From CAVUXJ01 sp963814975 (GTDB lineage: Bacteria > Acidobacteriota > Vicinamibacteria > Vicinamibacterales > CAVVIG01), in assembly GCA_963814975.1 (NCBI GenBank), contig CAWFFB010000007.1:62001-126000 (forward strand): 64,000 bases of DNA, given 5' to 3'. Positions 43,733 to 52,495 of the stretch are shown piece by piece. Position 1 is the stretch's first letter. Each line of letters begins with the position of its first letter. A program made the translations under genes and the position numbers. The notes under the pieces were generated by a model that ran no database searches, was not told the origin of the DNA, and worked only from the letters and a program-made list of their open reading frames with translations.

Positions 43733-45238
43733 TCATGTCATCCGGAACTGCAGCGCCTCGGCGACGTGATCCCCCCGGATCGATTCCTCGCCGTTCAGAT
43801 CCGCAATGGTCCGCGCTACTCTCTGAATGCGATCGTAGCCGCGCGCGCTGAGCGCCAGGCGCCGGGCGGCCGCCTCGAGCAGACGGATGCCCGCGGAATC
43901 GATGGCGCAGTGACGCGCCATCAGCGACGGCGTCAGCTCGGCGTTGGTGCGAAGGCCGTACGTCGCGTACCGCTCCTGTTGGCGGCTGCGCGCCGTTACG
44001 ACGCGCGCCCGCACCGCGGCGGACGGCTCTCCTTCCGCCCGCGCGCCCAGCGTATGAGGCGGCAGCGCCGGAACTTCCACGGTGAGATCCAGCCGGTCAC
44101 GCAACGGCCCCGAGAGCCGGCCGCGGTACCGGGCGATCTGGTCCGGCGTGCACCGGCACTCGTGAACCGGGTCGGCTGCGAAACCGCACGGGCAGGGGTT
44201 CATCGCGCCGACGAGCACGAACCGGGCCGGAAAGATCGCAGTTCGCGCCGCGCGGGCAATCGTCACGCGCCCTTCCTCGAGTGGCTGCCGCAGCACTTCG
44301 AGCACGTGGCGGCTGAATTCCAGCATCTCGTCGAGAAACAGCACCCCGTGGTGAGCAAGGCTGACCTCGCCAGGGCGTGGGTGCGGACCGCCACCGATGA
44401 GCGCCGCGTTCGAGATCGTGTGATGGGGAGCGCGGAAGGGCCGCGATGCCACCAGTCCGCCACCCGGCGGCAGCAGCCCGGCCACCGAGTGCACGGCGGT
44501 CACTTCCAGCGCTTCGTCCAGCGTCAGCGGCGGCAGAATGCCCGCCATCCGCCGCGCGATCATCGTCTTGCCGGCGCCGGGCGGCCCCACGAGCAGGAGA
44601 TTGTGCGCGCCGGCGCACGCAACCTCCAGTGCCCGCCGCGGCAGAAGCTGGCCGCGGACATCGGCGAGATCTGCCGGCTCGAAGATGGCGTGCGAAGCGG
44701 CCGCGGGCGGGACGGGCCCGGCGGTCGAAGGGTCGTTCAGCGTCAGGACCGCTTCGGCCAACGACGAGACCGCCAGCACGGCGAGCCCGGACACAATGGC
44801 GGCTTCGCTCGCGTTCAGCCGCGGCAGCAGCACTCCCGCGACGCCTTCCCGGCGGGCGGCCGCCGCGATCGGCAGCACACCGCGGGCCGCTTGAAGAGTG
44901 CCATCGAGCGACAGCTCCCCGAGCACGATCACGTCCGCGATCTCGCGCCGTTCGACAATGCCTTGCGCGGCGAGAATACCCAGGGCGATTGGGAGATCGA
45001 AGGCCGTTCCCGCCTTACGCACGTCGGCCGGCGCGAGGTTCACGGTGATTCGGTGCGCCGGGAACTCGAATCCTGAATTCCGGATCGCGCTTTTGACGCG
45101 GTCACGGCTTTCCCGGACGCTGGCATCCGGCAGCCCGACCATGGTGAACGCCGGCATTCCGAACGACACGTCGACCTCGACGTGCACCGGGCAGGCCTCG
45201 ACACCGAACAGCGCGGCGCTTCGCAGGCTCGCAAGCAT
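43733..45238 (-). CDS. comM: YifB/ComM-family Mg-chelatase-like ATPase
   Basis: A 501-residue AAA+ protein of the YifB/ComM family, which in some bacteria promotes branch migration of DNA during natural transformation. N-terminal LonC-like domain (VHVEVDVSFGMPAFTMVGLPDASVRESRDRVKSAIRNSGFEFP), Walker A LLVGPPGAGKTMIARR, Walker B LFLDEMLEFSRHVLEVLRQPLEEG, a four-cysteine knuckle CPCGF...CRC, sensor arginine YRGRLSGPLRDRLD and a C-terminal helical domain. The ATG at 45238 starts at the family N-terminus (MLASLRSAALFGVEA). Nothing nearby gives transformation context. Confidence 0.93.
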   Translation of the reverse strand: MLASLRSAALFGVEACPVHVEVDVSFGMPAFTMVGLPDASVRESRDRVKSAIRNSGFEFPAHRITVNLAPADVRKAGTAFDLPIALGILAAQGIVERREIADVIVLGELSLDGTLQAARGVLPIAAAARREGVAGVLLPRLNASEAAIVSGLAVLAVSSLAEAVLTLNDPSTAGPVPPAAASHAIFEPADLADVRGQLLPRRALEVACAGAHNLLLVGPPGAGKTMIARRMAGILPPLTLDEALEVTAVHSVAGLLPPGGGLVASRPFRAPHHTISNAALIGGGPHPRPGEVSLAHHGVLFLDEMLEFSRHVLEVLRQPLEEGRVTIARAARTAIFPARFVLVGAMNPCPCGFAADPVHECRCTPDQIARYRGRLSGPLRDRLDLTVEVPALPPHTLGARAEGEPSAAVRARVVTARSRQQERYATYGLRTNAELTPSLMARHCAIDSAGIRLLEAAARRLALSARGYDRIQRVARTIADLNGEESIRGDHVAEALQFRMT

Positions 45239-45345
45239 CGGCCATCCCTGGTGCAAGGCCGTGCCGAACGGGATCGGACAACGTTTTCAATGACTTGCGG
45301 ATGGCGCCCCCCGGGAGATCGCACATTCTGCAGCGCGGCCGGAGA

Positions 45346-45361
45346 CCCCGGTACGCCGGGG
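45346..45361. repeat. Small GC hairpin upstream of the coiled-coil gene
   Basis: CCCCGG, loop TACG, CCGGGG: a perfect 6-bp stem in the divergent gap between comM and the coiled-coil gene, roughly 125 bases before the latter's start. It may be part of a leader or a protein-binding palindrome; no poly-T is present. Confidence 0.35.
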
Positions 45362-45486
45362 CTGAACTGAGACCCGGCCGGCGCCGATATCAGTAGTGCA
45401 TTTATTTGTGAGAGGCCGCAGCGCCCCGCGGCACCTTTCCATTCCGTGCAGCAGCGCTTCCACCGGTGTATCCAGGAGAACTTGTC

Positions 45487-48216
45487 ATGCTCGATGCCTT
45501 CAAAACCCTGACAGGCGGCAAAGGAAGAGTGGTTCAGCAGCAGACCGACGAGCTGGGGCTGCTCATCGCGAGCGCCCGCGAGGAGCGGAGCGCCATCAGC
45601 GCGATGCTGAACACGCTGGCCGGCCGCAGCGCGAAGCTGGCCCCTCTCGGGAAGCAGCTGGAACAGGTAACGGAGAAGGCGACGGGCATCACCGACCGGC
45701 TCGACGAAATTGCCAAGCGGCTGACCGCGCTCGACGACCGCTCCCATGAGCTGGAGGACGTCGACAAGCGGATTCAGGCCCTCAAGGATGCTGCCAAAGG
45801 GGCGGAGCAGACGACCTTGAAAGCGCTGGGACCCGACGGCGAGCTCCACAAGCATCGCGAAGCGGTGCAGCATTTGTCGTCACAGGCGCTCCAGACTCAG
45901 GCCATTCTCGCCACGCTGAAGAAAGAGAGCGCCGCGCTCGAGGAGTTGCGCGGACACTTGCGCGAGTCGGAAGGGGACGTGAAGCAGGCGCTCGGTCACG
46001 CCTCCACGCTGAAGAGCGAGCTCGATCAGGTCCGTTCGACCGCGACGGCACTCCAGCAGGATTTCGCCAAGATTCGCGAGACCTCACGTGAAGCGCGGGA
46101 AGACACCAACGCCGCGATCGCGACGGTCAAGGAAGTCGAACAGAAGCTTGGACCGCTCGTGCAGATTCATGAGCTGAGCCAGAGCACCGAGGAACGCCTC
46201 CACACCCTGAATGCCCTCGCCGAACACGTGTCGCACAAGGCGAAGGCCGTCGAAAGCCAGCAGCAGACCATCGAGCACGCGGTCGTCCAGTCCAACCGCG
46301 TCAACGAGATGGTCTGGTCGATGGATGTGCAGATGGGCAAGCTGAACGAAGGACTGAAGCAGGCGGCGAAAGCGGAAGACATGCTCGGGCGTATCGAGAA
46401 GCTGACCCAGGAGACGAACGGGCAGCTCGAATCCGCGACGAAGACGCGGCAGGAAGTCGAGCGCGAAACGATCAAGCTGTCGAAGGAAGGGACCACGCTC
46501 CTCGACGCGGTTCGCGGCCAGGTCGACACCCTGGCGATGAAGAAGAAGGAGCTGGAAGCGTTCGACGAGCGGGTCAGGGCGCTGCACGGCACCGTCGGCG
46601 ACGCCGAATCCCGCTTCGACGCCCTGGCCGCCAAGGACAAGCATCTCGCGGTGCTCGGCCAGAAAGTCGACGGCCTGACGAAGCGCTTCGAAGTGCTCTT
46701 CGGGCAGGGCGACGAGCTGGCGAAGAAGCAGCTCGCGCTCGAAGCGCTGAGCGATCAACTCGCGCAGGTCGACGAGGTCGCGAAGAAGACGTCATGGCAG
46801 ATGGATGCGCTCGGCCAAAGCCGGCAGGACCTCGACCTGTTGCGGAAGGAAGTCCAGGAGTTCTACAAGTCGCACGCCGACATCGTGCAGTTGCGCGACA
46901 AGCTTGGCGCCGACCGCCTCGGGCTCGAGGCGTTTGGGGATCGCATGAACGCCTTTTCGGCGCGGGCGCCGGAGCTCGAGTCGAAGATGCACGCCATCCT
47001 CGGGCAGTTGAAGCTTGTCGAGGAAGGCACGCACAAGGCCACCCGTCTCAACCAGTCGATCGCCGAGCTCGACGCCCAGATTTCGCGGATCATGTCGCGC
47101 GTGCCGTCCGTCGAGAAGCTCGAAATCCGCCTCGACGGCCTCAACACACTGAGCGTCGAGGTCGATCACAAGTTGACGGATCAGCTCGCGCGACGTAACG
47201 AGTTCGAGACGCTCAAGGCAGCGCTCGACGGCGTCGTCGAGCAGACCATTGACGCTCAGCACAAGCTCCAGGGGGTTCACGCCCTGCAGACGCGGCTGGT
47301 CCCGCTCGTCGCCGAGCTCAACGCCCTCAAGAAGGAGATCGGAACCGCCCAGGAGCGCATCGGCGGCGTGAAGTTCGACGAGGCCACCGTTGCCGACCAG
47401 GAACGCCGCCTGGCGGAGCTCGTGACGGCCAGCCGGGCGGTCGCCACCGACGTCGCCGAGCGCAGCCGGCAAATGCAGGGCCTCTCGGAGGAACTGGCTC
47501 GAACGACCGCCGTCAAGGACGAGCTCCTCGCCGAGCTCGATCGCGTGCAGGGCCGGCAGCGCGACACGGTCGGCCAGATCCAGGCGTCCGAGGATCAGCT
47601 GGCGCGCGCCGAGAAGATGTTCAAGCTGCTCGAGCAAAGGCGCGCCCAGGTGGCCTTCGGCGAGAAGAAGCTGGCCGGCGTCGAAGCGCGGCTCGCCGAC
47701 ATCAAGCAGCTCGCCGACGACCTCGAGAAGAACATTCAGTCCATCTCCAGCCGCGCGCAGCTCGTCAGCGCCGTGAAGGGCGAAGTCGACATCGTTCACC
47801 AGATCAGCGCTCGCAGCAAGGCAGACCTGGCTCACGTCATCGAGCACCGCGGCGAGGTCGCGGCGCTCAAGGGTCAGGTGGATCTCCTGCTCTCGAAGAT
47901 CGCCGAGACCGACGACCGTATCATCTCAATCGACGCGCGGCGCAAGCTGGTCGATGAGGTGCAGACCAAGGCGAACGCCATCGTGCACCTGCTCGACGAC
48001 GTGCGGATCAACCTGGAGATGCTGGGCGAGCAGAAGGCGGTGGTGGATCACGTCGCCGAAAAGGTGGCGCAGCTCGAGTTCATGTTGCAGGAGGCGCGGA
48101 ACACACAGCGGAACCTCCAGCACGAACGGGAGCTGGCCGAGCGGATCGAGCAGGGCATCAAGCAGCTGCGGTCGAAGGCGCCGGGAGCAGAGGAAGGGAA
48201 GTCGCGGACCGCGTAA
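45487..48216 (+). CDS. Large cytoplasmic coiled-coil protein, function unknown
   Basis: A 909-residue protein, almost entirely alpha-helical and coiled-coil forming: long stretches of heptad-like sequence (for example LEDVDKRIQALKDAAKGAEQ, VRGQVDTLAMKKKELEAFDERVRAL, LQEARNTQRNLQHERELAERIEQG), no signal peptide, no transmembrane helix and no Walker motif. The N-terminus MLDAFKTLTGGKGRVVQQQTDELGLLIASAREERSA resembles conserved acidobacterial hypotheticals I recall. Short interruptions with proline or glycine suggest several rods. It could be a cytoskeletal or scaffolding filament; no partner is apparent. AGGAGA nine bases upstream fixes the ATG at 45487. Confidence 0.75.
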   Translation: MLDAFKTLTGGKGRVVQQQTDELGLLIASAREERSAISAMLNTLAGRSAKLAPLGKQLEQVTEKATGITDRLDEIAKRLTALDDRSHELEDVDKRIQALKDAAKGAEQTTLKALGPDGELHKHREAVQHLSSQALQTQAILATLKKESAALEELRGHLRESEGDVKQALGHASTLKSELDQVRSTATALQQDFAKIRETSREAREDTNAAIATVKEVEQKLGPLVQIHELSQSTEERLHTLNALAEHVSHKAKAVESQQQTIEHAVVQSNRVNEMVWSMDVQMGKLNEGLKQAAKAEDMLGRIEKLTQETNGQLESATKTRQEVERETIKLSKEGTTLLDAVRGQVDTLAMKKKELEAFDERVRALHGTVGDAESRFDALAAKDKHLAVLGQKVDGLTKRFEVLFGQGDELAKKQLALEALSDQLAQVDEVAKKTSWQMDALGQSRQDLDLLRKEVQEFYKSHADIVQLRDKLGADRLGLEAFGDRMNAFSARAPELESKMHAILGQLKLVEEGTHKATRLNQSIAELDAQISRIMSRVPSVEKLEIRLDGLNTLSVEVDHKLTDQLARRNEFETLKAALDGVVEQTIDAQHKLQGVHALQTRLVPLVAELNALKKEIGTAQERIGGVKFDEATVADQERRLAELVTASRAVATDVAERSRQMQGLSEELARTTAVKDELLAELDRVQGRQRDTVGQIQASEDQLARAEKMFKLLEQRRAQVAFGEKKLAGVEARLADIKQLADDLEKNIQSISSRAQLVSAVKGEVDIVHQISARSKADLAHVIEHRGEVAALKGQVDLLLSKIAETDDRIISIDARRKLVDEVQTKANAIVHLLDDVRINLEMLGEQKAVVDHVAEKVAQLEFMLQEARNTQRNLQHERELAERIEQGIKQLRSKAPGAEEGKSRTA

Positions 48217-48294
48217 GGCGGCTCGGGACTTTGGGCTCTATCGCCTCTAGGCGTCGCTCTGAGGCGCTGGTCGATAGCCTGTCCTTGAGCCGCC
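48217..48294. terminator. Nested bidirectional hairpin between convergent genes
   Basis: Outer stem GGCGGCTC (48217-48224) with GAGCCGCC (48287-48294); inside it CTATCG (48238-48243) with CGATAG (48272-48277) and the innermost GCCTC with GAGGC around a short loop. The nested arms lie immediately after the coiled-coil stop and before the mltD stop on the other strand, so it likely terminates both. A run of AGGCCTG, AAGCCCT, AAAGCCTG follows to 48325. Confidence 0.65.
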
Positions 48295-48311
48295 GGTTCA
48301 GGCCTGAAGCC

Positions 48312-50063
48312 CTAAAGCCTGTCCGTGCGTAGAGTGTAGACCGTCAGCCGCTCACCAGCCCTGATGACAGAACCGGGAATACGGTTCCAGGTCTGCAGTG
48401 ACGCGACCGTCGTCTTGAACGCCCGCGCGATCGAGGCGAGCGTATCGCCACTCTTCACCATATACCGGATCTTCACGAGCTCGGGGTCGGACGAGGCGTT
48501 TGCCGGCACGACCGCCGCGGTGGTGGCGACCTCGCCTGGTTCGGCGGCGGGTGCCGGACGCTCCGCCCGCGCCGCCATCAGAACCGTGGCTTCGTGCGGC
48601 ACCATGAGCTTCTGTCCCGTGGTCACGCGCGAGCTTGTCCGGAGGTAGTTCGCCTCCGCGAGGTCCGTGCGGCTGACGCGAAGGCTTCTCGCAATTGTGG
48701 CCAGCGTCTCGCCCTTCCGCACCGTATACCACTTGAGCGATGCCAGGTCGGTCGCGGCAGTCTCCTCGAGCCGGGCGCTCAGGATCTCGGCTGCCCCGAC
48801 TGGTACCTTCAGGGCATACGACGTGTCCTTGACCGGGGTGGTCCAGCGCCGCAGCTCCGGGTTGAGGGCCTGAATCTCGTCGATCGACGTGTCGGTCCAC
48901 TCCGCGATTCGACGCAAATCCACCGGGCCCGGCAGCGTCACGAGCTGGTAGGGCGGCGGCTCCGCGGGTTCGAATTCGAATCCGTACTGCGCCGGGTTGC
49001 GGGCGATGACCACGGCCGCGAGAATCATGGGGACGTACTCGCGCGTCTCCCGCGGCAGCAGGTTGGCTTTCGCCGACAGATTCCAGAAATCGGTCTGCCG
49101 ACCGCGCTTCATGGCCCGCTGAACGCGGCCGGGTCCGCCGTTGTACGAGGCGAGCGCCAGATGCCAGTCACCCTCGAACATCTTCGACAGCGTGGACAGG
49201 TACTTCGCCGCCGCGATCGTGGCCTTCTCCGGATCGGACCGCTCGTCGATGTACCAATCATGCCGCAAACCATTCTCGATCCCCGTCCCGCGCATGAACT
49301 GCCAGACACCCTTGGCCTGGGCGCGTGACAGCGCGTTCGGTTTGAACGCGCTTTCGATGAGCGGGATGTACGCCAGATCGAGCGGCAGCCCTTCGGCGCG
49401 GAAAACGTCCTGAATCATCGGCAGGTACTTGCTGCCGCGGTTAAGCCCTTCCTGAATGAAATCGTGCAAGCGGCCCTGGAACAGGTCGATGTAGGACAGA
49501 ACCTTCTGATTGAAGGGAATCGGCACGTCGTAGCCGACCGTCTTGAGATCCGTGGCTACGGTGTCGGCCAGTTCCGGGGTAGCAGGCGGTTGGATGAACG
49601 TGGCCGACAACGCCAGGAGCTCGTCGATCGACGCCGGCTCGTAGCGCTTTTCGGTGAAGCCGTCCCCCGCGGCCAGCGCCTTGATTTCGTACGCGCTGAT
49701 GCGGTCGACCAGCCGATCGAAATGCTCCCGGATTCGAGGCTCGGTCCGGCCGCCGTACGACGACTCCATCAGCAGGGTGATCGCCTGGTCGAACTCCTGC
49801 TTGGCGGCGGCGACGTGACCAAGCTCGAGCTCTTTCTGGCCGGCCCGGAAATGCTGGTCGGACGAGACGATCAAGGTTTCCACCGGATCCAGCGGCAGCT
49901 CGGGAACGGTCGGCAGTTGAGGGACGCTGGCATTGGTCGCAGGAATCGCGGGGGTGATGACGGGCCCAGCGGTCCGTTTCCTCGATCCACATGCGGCGCC
50001 GGCGGCCAGCGCAAAGGAAAGCAGCGCGATGAGCAGTCGTGGCTGCCGGGTCGGTCGAACCAT
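48312..50063 (-). CDS. MltD-like membrane-bound lytic transglycosylase with two LysM domains
   Basis: Cleaves peptidoglycan glycan strands in the periplasm. From the ATG at 50063: lipoprotein signal (LALAAGAAC, cysteine near 25), a helical region, then the SLT catalytic domain (about 205-350) with the glutamate in LDLAYIPLIESAFKPNA and YNGGPGRVQRAM, REYVPMILAAVVI. Two C-terminal LysM domains bind glycan: WYTVRKGETLATIARSLRVSRTDLAEAN and IRYMVKSGDTLASIARAFKTTVASL. About 583 residues. An in-frame ATG at 50105 is possible. Confidence 0.92.
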   Translation of the reverse strand: MVRPTRQPRLLIALLSFALAAGAACGSRKRTAGPVITPAIPATNASVPQLPTVPELPLDPVETLIVSSDQHFRAGQKELELGHVAAAKQEFDQAITLLMESSYGGRTEPRIREHFDRLVDRISAYEIKALAAGDGFTEKRYEPASIDELLALSATFIQPPATPELADTVATDLKTVGYDVPIPFNQKVLSYIDLFQGRLHDFIQEGLNRGSKYLPMIQDVFRAEGLPLDLAYIPLIESAFKPNALSRAQAKGVWQFMRGTGIENGLRHDWYIDERSDPEKATIAAAKYLSTLSKMFEGDWHLALASYNGGPGRVQRAMKRGRQTDFWNLSAKANLLPRETREYVPMILAAVVIARNPAQYGFEFEPAEPPPYQLVTLPGPVDLRRIAEWTDTSIDEIQALNPELRRWTTPVKDTSYALKVPVGAAEILSARLEETAATDLASLKWYTVRKGETLATIARSLRVSRTDLAEANYLRTSSRVTTGQKLMVPHEATVLMAARAERPAPAAEPGEVATTAAVVPANASSDPELVKIRYMVKSGDTLASIARAFKTTVASLQTWNRIPGSVIRAGERLTVYTLRTDRL

Positions 50064-50396
50064 CGGGCGCTCCGCGAAGCGGGCCGGCTCACACACCGAC
50101 CGCATCGTAAGTCGCCCCCTTCAACGGGGGCTCCGGGTTGTCACGCTGCTCGGCGGAGACGCTTCCCGTAAGCGACGCCGCTCGAACCAGTTCGTGCTGA
50201 CCATCCGCCGCTTGCTTGGAACCGGCGGCGGAGGCTCAAGGCGCGGAAGGCTGAAGGGGCCCCCGCCTAGACTGCGAGAACAGCAGATGTCCCCGCTACA
50301 ACGGCTGAGTCATCCTACCATCCCATCAGATACGGGTCAACAATAAGTTCAATGGGGTCAATAGTAAGCAGTTGCGCCATGAGGCGACGCACCCGG
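50064..50396. other. Gap between aldehyde dehydrogenase and lytic transglycosylase genes
   Basis: About 333 bases upstream of the minus-strand mltD-like gene. It holds a perfect GC hairpin, GCCCCC (50114-50119), six-base loop, GGGGGC (50126-50131). Further right a direct repeat of TTGACCC occurs twice, about 20 bases apart (near 50335 and 50357, minus strand), inside a possible 21-codon frame (50315-50380, minus strand) reading MAQLLTIDPIELIVDPYLMGW without a ribosome binding site. No promoter is clearly visible. Confidence 0.45.
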
Positions 50397-52172
50397 TTAC
50401 GCCCTCGAAGATCCGGGGGCGAACACGTGGTGCTGCTCGCCGAGATCGCGCGCCGAGGGTGTGACGATGGCACGCTCGGACACGATAAGCTTGCGACCCG
50501 CCTGGATCGCGCGGCGTACGTCCTCCTCGCAGACAAATTCCAGCGGTGGGGAAGTTTCGGTCGAAGGATCAGCCCGCCGGTCGCCCTCCGGGCCTCGTTC
50601 CGGCCCCCGGGCGGTGAGTTCATCGCGCCGGTCCGCCGCCTCCGATCGGCGATCTGTCTCCGAAGCCGTCGATCGAAAGCCACGCGATCCGAGGAAGTCG
50701 TCTATCCGGCGCGACAACGCCTCGACGCTGATGCCGGTGGCTCGCCGCGGAGCCGCCGGGGTGCTGGCAGGGAAGCCGGCCGGCTGCTCGAACCGGCTCA
50801 CCGCCGGCGCGATCTCGTAGGCCAGCCGCTTGATGTTCAGCAGATGCCGGGGAGAGATGTTGTCTGACGTGATGTTCCCGCCGTAGCCCCCGCAGCCGAG
50901 CGTCATCGCCGGGTCGAGCCCCGTCGTCAATCCAATCGACCCGTGCGTCGTGGGGGTGTTCACCACGATGCGAAACGCCGGTTTCTTCAGGCCGAACTCG
51001 AGGATGATGGCATCGTTCTGCGAGTGGATGGACATCGTGTGGCCCATCCCTCCATATCTCAGAATCTGCTTGCAGCGCTCGCAGCCCTCGCGCCAGTCCT
51101 TGACGACGTAGAACGACAGCACCGGGCACAGCTTCTCGATCGAGAGCGGGTAGTCGCGGCCGACACCGTCGAGCGGAGCGATCAGCACGCGGGTGTCTGA
51201 CGGGACCGTGATGCCGCACTTGTGGGCGATGACGGTTGCCGCCTTGCCGACGAGCGCGGGATTCGGAAGCCGTTGCGGGGTGACCAGCACGCGCGCCACG
51301 CTGTCCATCTCTCCCTTGGACATGAAGTAGCCGCCCTGGCCCTGGAATTCGCGCTTTACGGACTCTGCGATGGCCTCGTCGACGACCACCGAGTTCTCGG
51401 ACGAGCACAGCACGCCGTTGTCGAAGCTCTTGCCGACGATGATGTCGCGCACAGCTTTTTTCACGTTGGCCGTTCGTTCGATGTACGCGGGGGCGTTACC
51501 CGGGCCGACCCCGTACGCGGGCTTGCCTGCGCTGTAGGCGGCGCGGACCAGACCCATGCCGCCCGTGGCCAGAATCACCGCCACGTCGCGGTGCTTCATC
51601 AGCGCCTCAGTGCCTTCGAGGGTTACCGTCCTCATCCAGTTGATTGAGCCGGCCGGAGCGCCGGCGCGGATCGCGGCCTCGTTCATCACCTCGGCCACGC
51701 GTGTGATGCATTTCACCGCCGCAGGGTGAGGGCTCAGGACGACCGCGCAACGGGCTTTCATGGAGATGAGAATCTTGTAGATCGCTGTCGACGTGGGGTT
51801 CGTCGATGGGATGACGGCGGCGACCACGCCGAACGGCTCGGCAATCTCGATAACGCGCCGGTCTTCATGACGGGCGATGACGCCAACGGTCTTCATCGGC
51901 CGGATGAAGGCATGGACCTTCTCGGACGCAAACAGATTCTTCTGCGTTTTGTCCTCGACAACGCCGTAGCCGGTTTCCTCAACCGCGAGGAGGGCGAACG
52001 CTTCAGCCTGGGCAGTGGCGGCCGCGGCGATCGCGTCGACGATCGCATCGATACGCTCCTGGCTGAGCTCGGCGAGCTCCTGCCACGCCTGTTTGGCGCG
52101 CCGGGCAAGCGCCCGTGCTTCGGCGATGGAAGCCAGGTCGCGATCGGTCTGGGTAGGGGGGGCGTCAGCCAT
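50397..52172 (-). CDS. CoA-acylating aldehyde dehydrogenase of a bacterial microcompartment, with long C-terminal extension
   Basis: A 591-residue EutE/PduP-type aldehyde dehydrogenase, converting an aldehyde and CoA to acyl-CoA with NAD. The core (about residues 1-465) holds IEIAEPFGVVAAVIPSTNP, ILATGGMGLVRAAYSAGKPAYGVGPGNAPAYIE and the catalytic Cys256 in FDNGVLCSSENSVV, and VNTPTTHGSIGL. After the core come a proline/alanine linker (463-479), an amphipathic helix-like ISVEALSRRIDDFLGS (481-496) like an encapsulation peptide, a charged linker, and a final module FVCEEDVRRAIQAGRKLIVSERAIVTPSARDLGE (546-579). The shell-protein gene 47 bases upstream supports a microcompartment role. Confidence 0.9.
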   Translation of the reverse strand: MADAPPTQTDRDLASIAEARALARRAKQAWQELAELSQERIDAIVDAIAAAATAQAEAFALLAVEETGYGVVEDKTQKNLFASEKVHAFIRPMKTVGVIARHEDRRVIEIAEPFGVVAAVIPSTNPTSTAIYKILISMKARCAVVLSPHPAAVKCITRVAEVMNEAAIRAGAPAGSINWMRTVTLEGTEALMKHRDVAVILATGGMGLVRAAYSAGKPAYGVGPGNAPAYIERTANVKKAVRDIIVGKSFDNGVLCSSENSVVVDEAIAESVKREFQGQGGYFMSKGEMDSVARVLVTPQRLPNPALVGKAATVIAHKCGITVPSDTRVLIAPLDGVGRDYPLSIEKLCPVLSFYVVKDWREGCERCKQILRYGGMGHTMSIHSQNDAIILEFGLKKPAFRIVVNTPTTHGSIGLTTGLDPAMTLGCGGYGGNITSDNISPRHLLNIKRLAYEIAPAVSRFEQPAGFPASTPAAPRRATGISVEALSRRIDDFLGSRGFRSTASETDRRSEAADRRDELTARGPERGPEGDRRADPSTETSPPLEFVCEEDVRRAIQAGRKLIVSERAIVTPSARDLGEQHHVFAPGSSRA

Positions 52173-52219
52173 CGGGGTATCGCGGCAGCTATCGGCTTGT
52201 AGCTCTCAGCCCTCGGTTC

Positions 52220-52495
52220 TCAGGACTTTGGCAAGATCCGTTCAACCTCGGTGTGGGGACGCGGGATGACGTGGACCGAAACCAGCTGGCCGACCCGCCG
52301 GGCCGCCGCGGCGCCGGCATCCGTCGCCGCTTTGACTGCGCCCACGTCCCCGCGAACCATCACCGTTACGTAGCCGGCGCCGATGTATTCCTTGCCGATC
52401 AAGGTGACATTCGCAGCCTTCACCATTGCGTCCGCGGCTTCCACCGATCCGATAAGCCCCAGTGTCTCGACGAGTCCCAGCGCTTCTTGCGACAT
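52220..52495 (-). CDS. Bacterial microcompartment shell protein (BMC-H)
   Basis: A 91-residue single BMC domain protein: EALGLVETLGLIGSVEAADAMVKAANVTLIGKEYIGAGYVTVMVRGDVGAVKAATDAGAAAA, with the pore-lining IGAG loop where hexamers form the central pore. Such hexamers tile the flat facets of microcompartments. It is followed by the aldehyde dehydrogenase on the same strand. No second shell gene (trimer or pentamer vertex protein) is in the window, so either other shell genes lie elsewhere in the genome or the unit is a satellite of a larger locus. Confidence 0.95.
   Translation of the reverse strand: MSQEALGLVETLGLIGSVEAADAMVKAANVTLIGKEYIGAGYVTVMVRGDVGAVKAATDAGAAAARRVGQLVSVHVIPRPHTEVERILPKS

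Noticed and set aside
46792..47847. 351-codon minus-strand open frame in the coiled-coil gene
   Set aside because: The opposite strand of a codon-biased coiled-coil gene; leucine/aspartate/valine-rich with no domain.
48217..48294. IS or transposon end from the inverted repeats
   Set aside because: No transposase or target duplication; the position between convergent genes fits a terminator.
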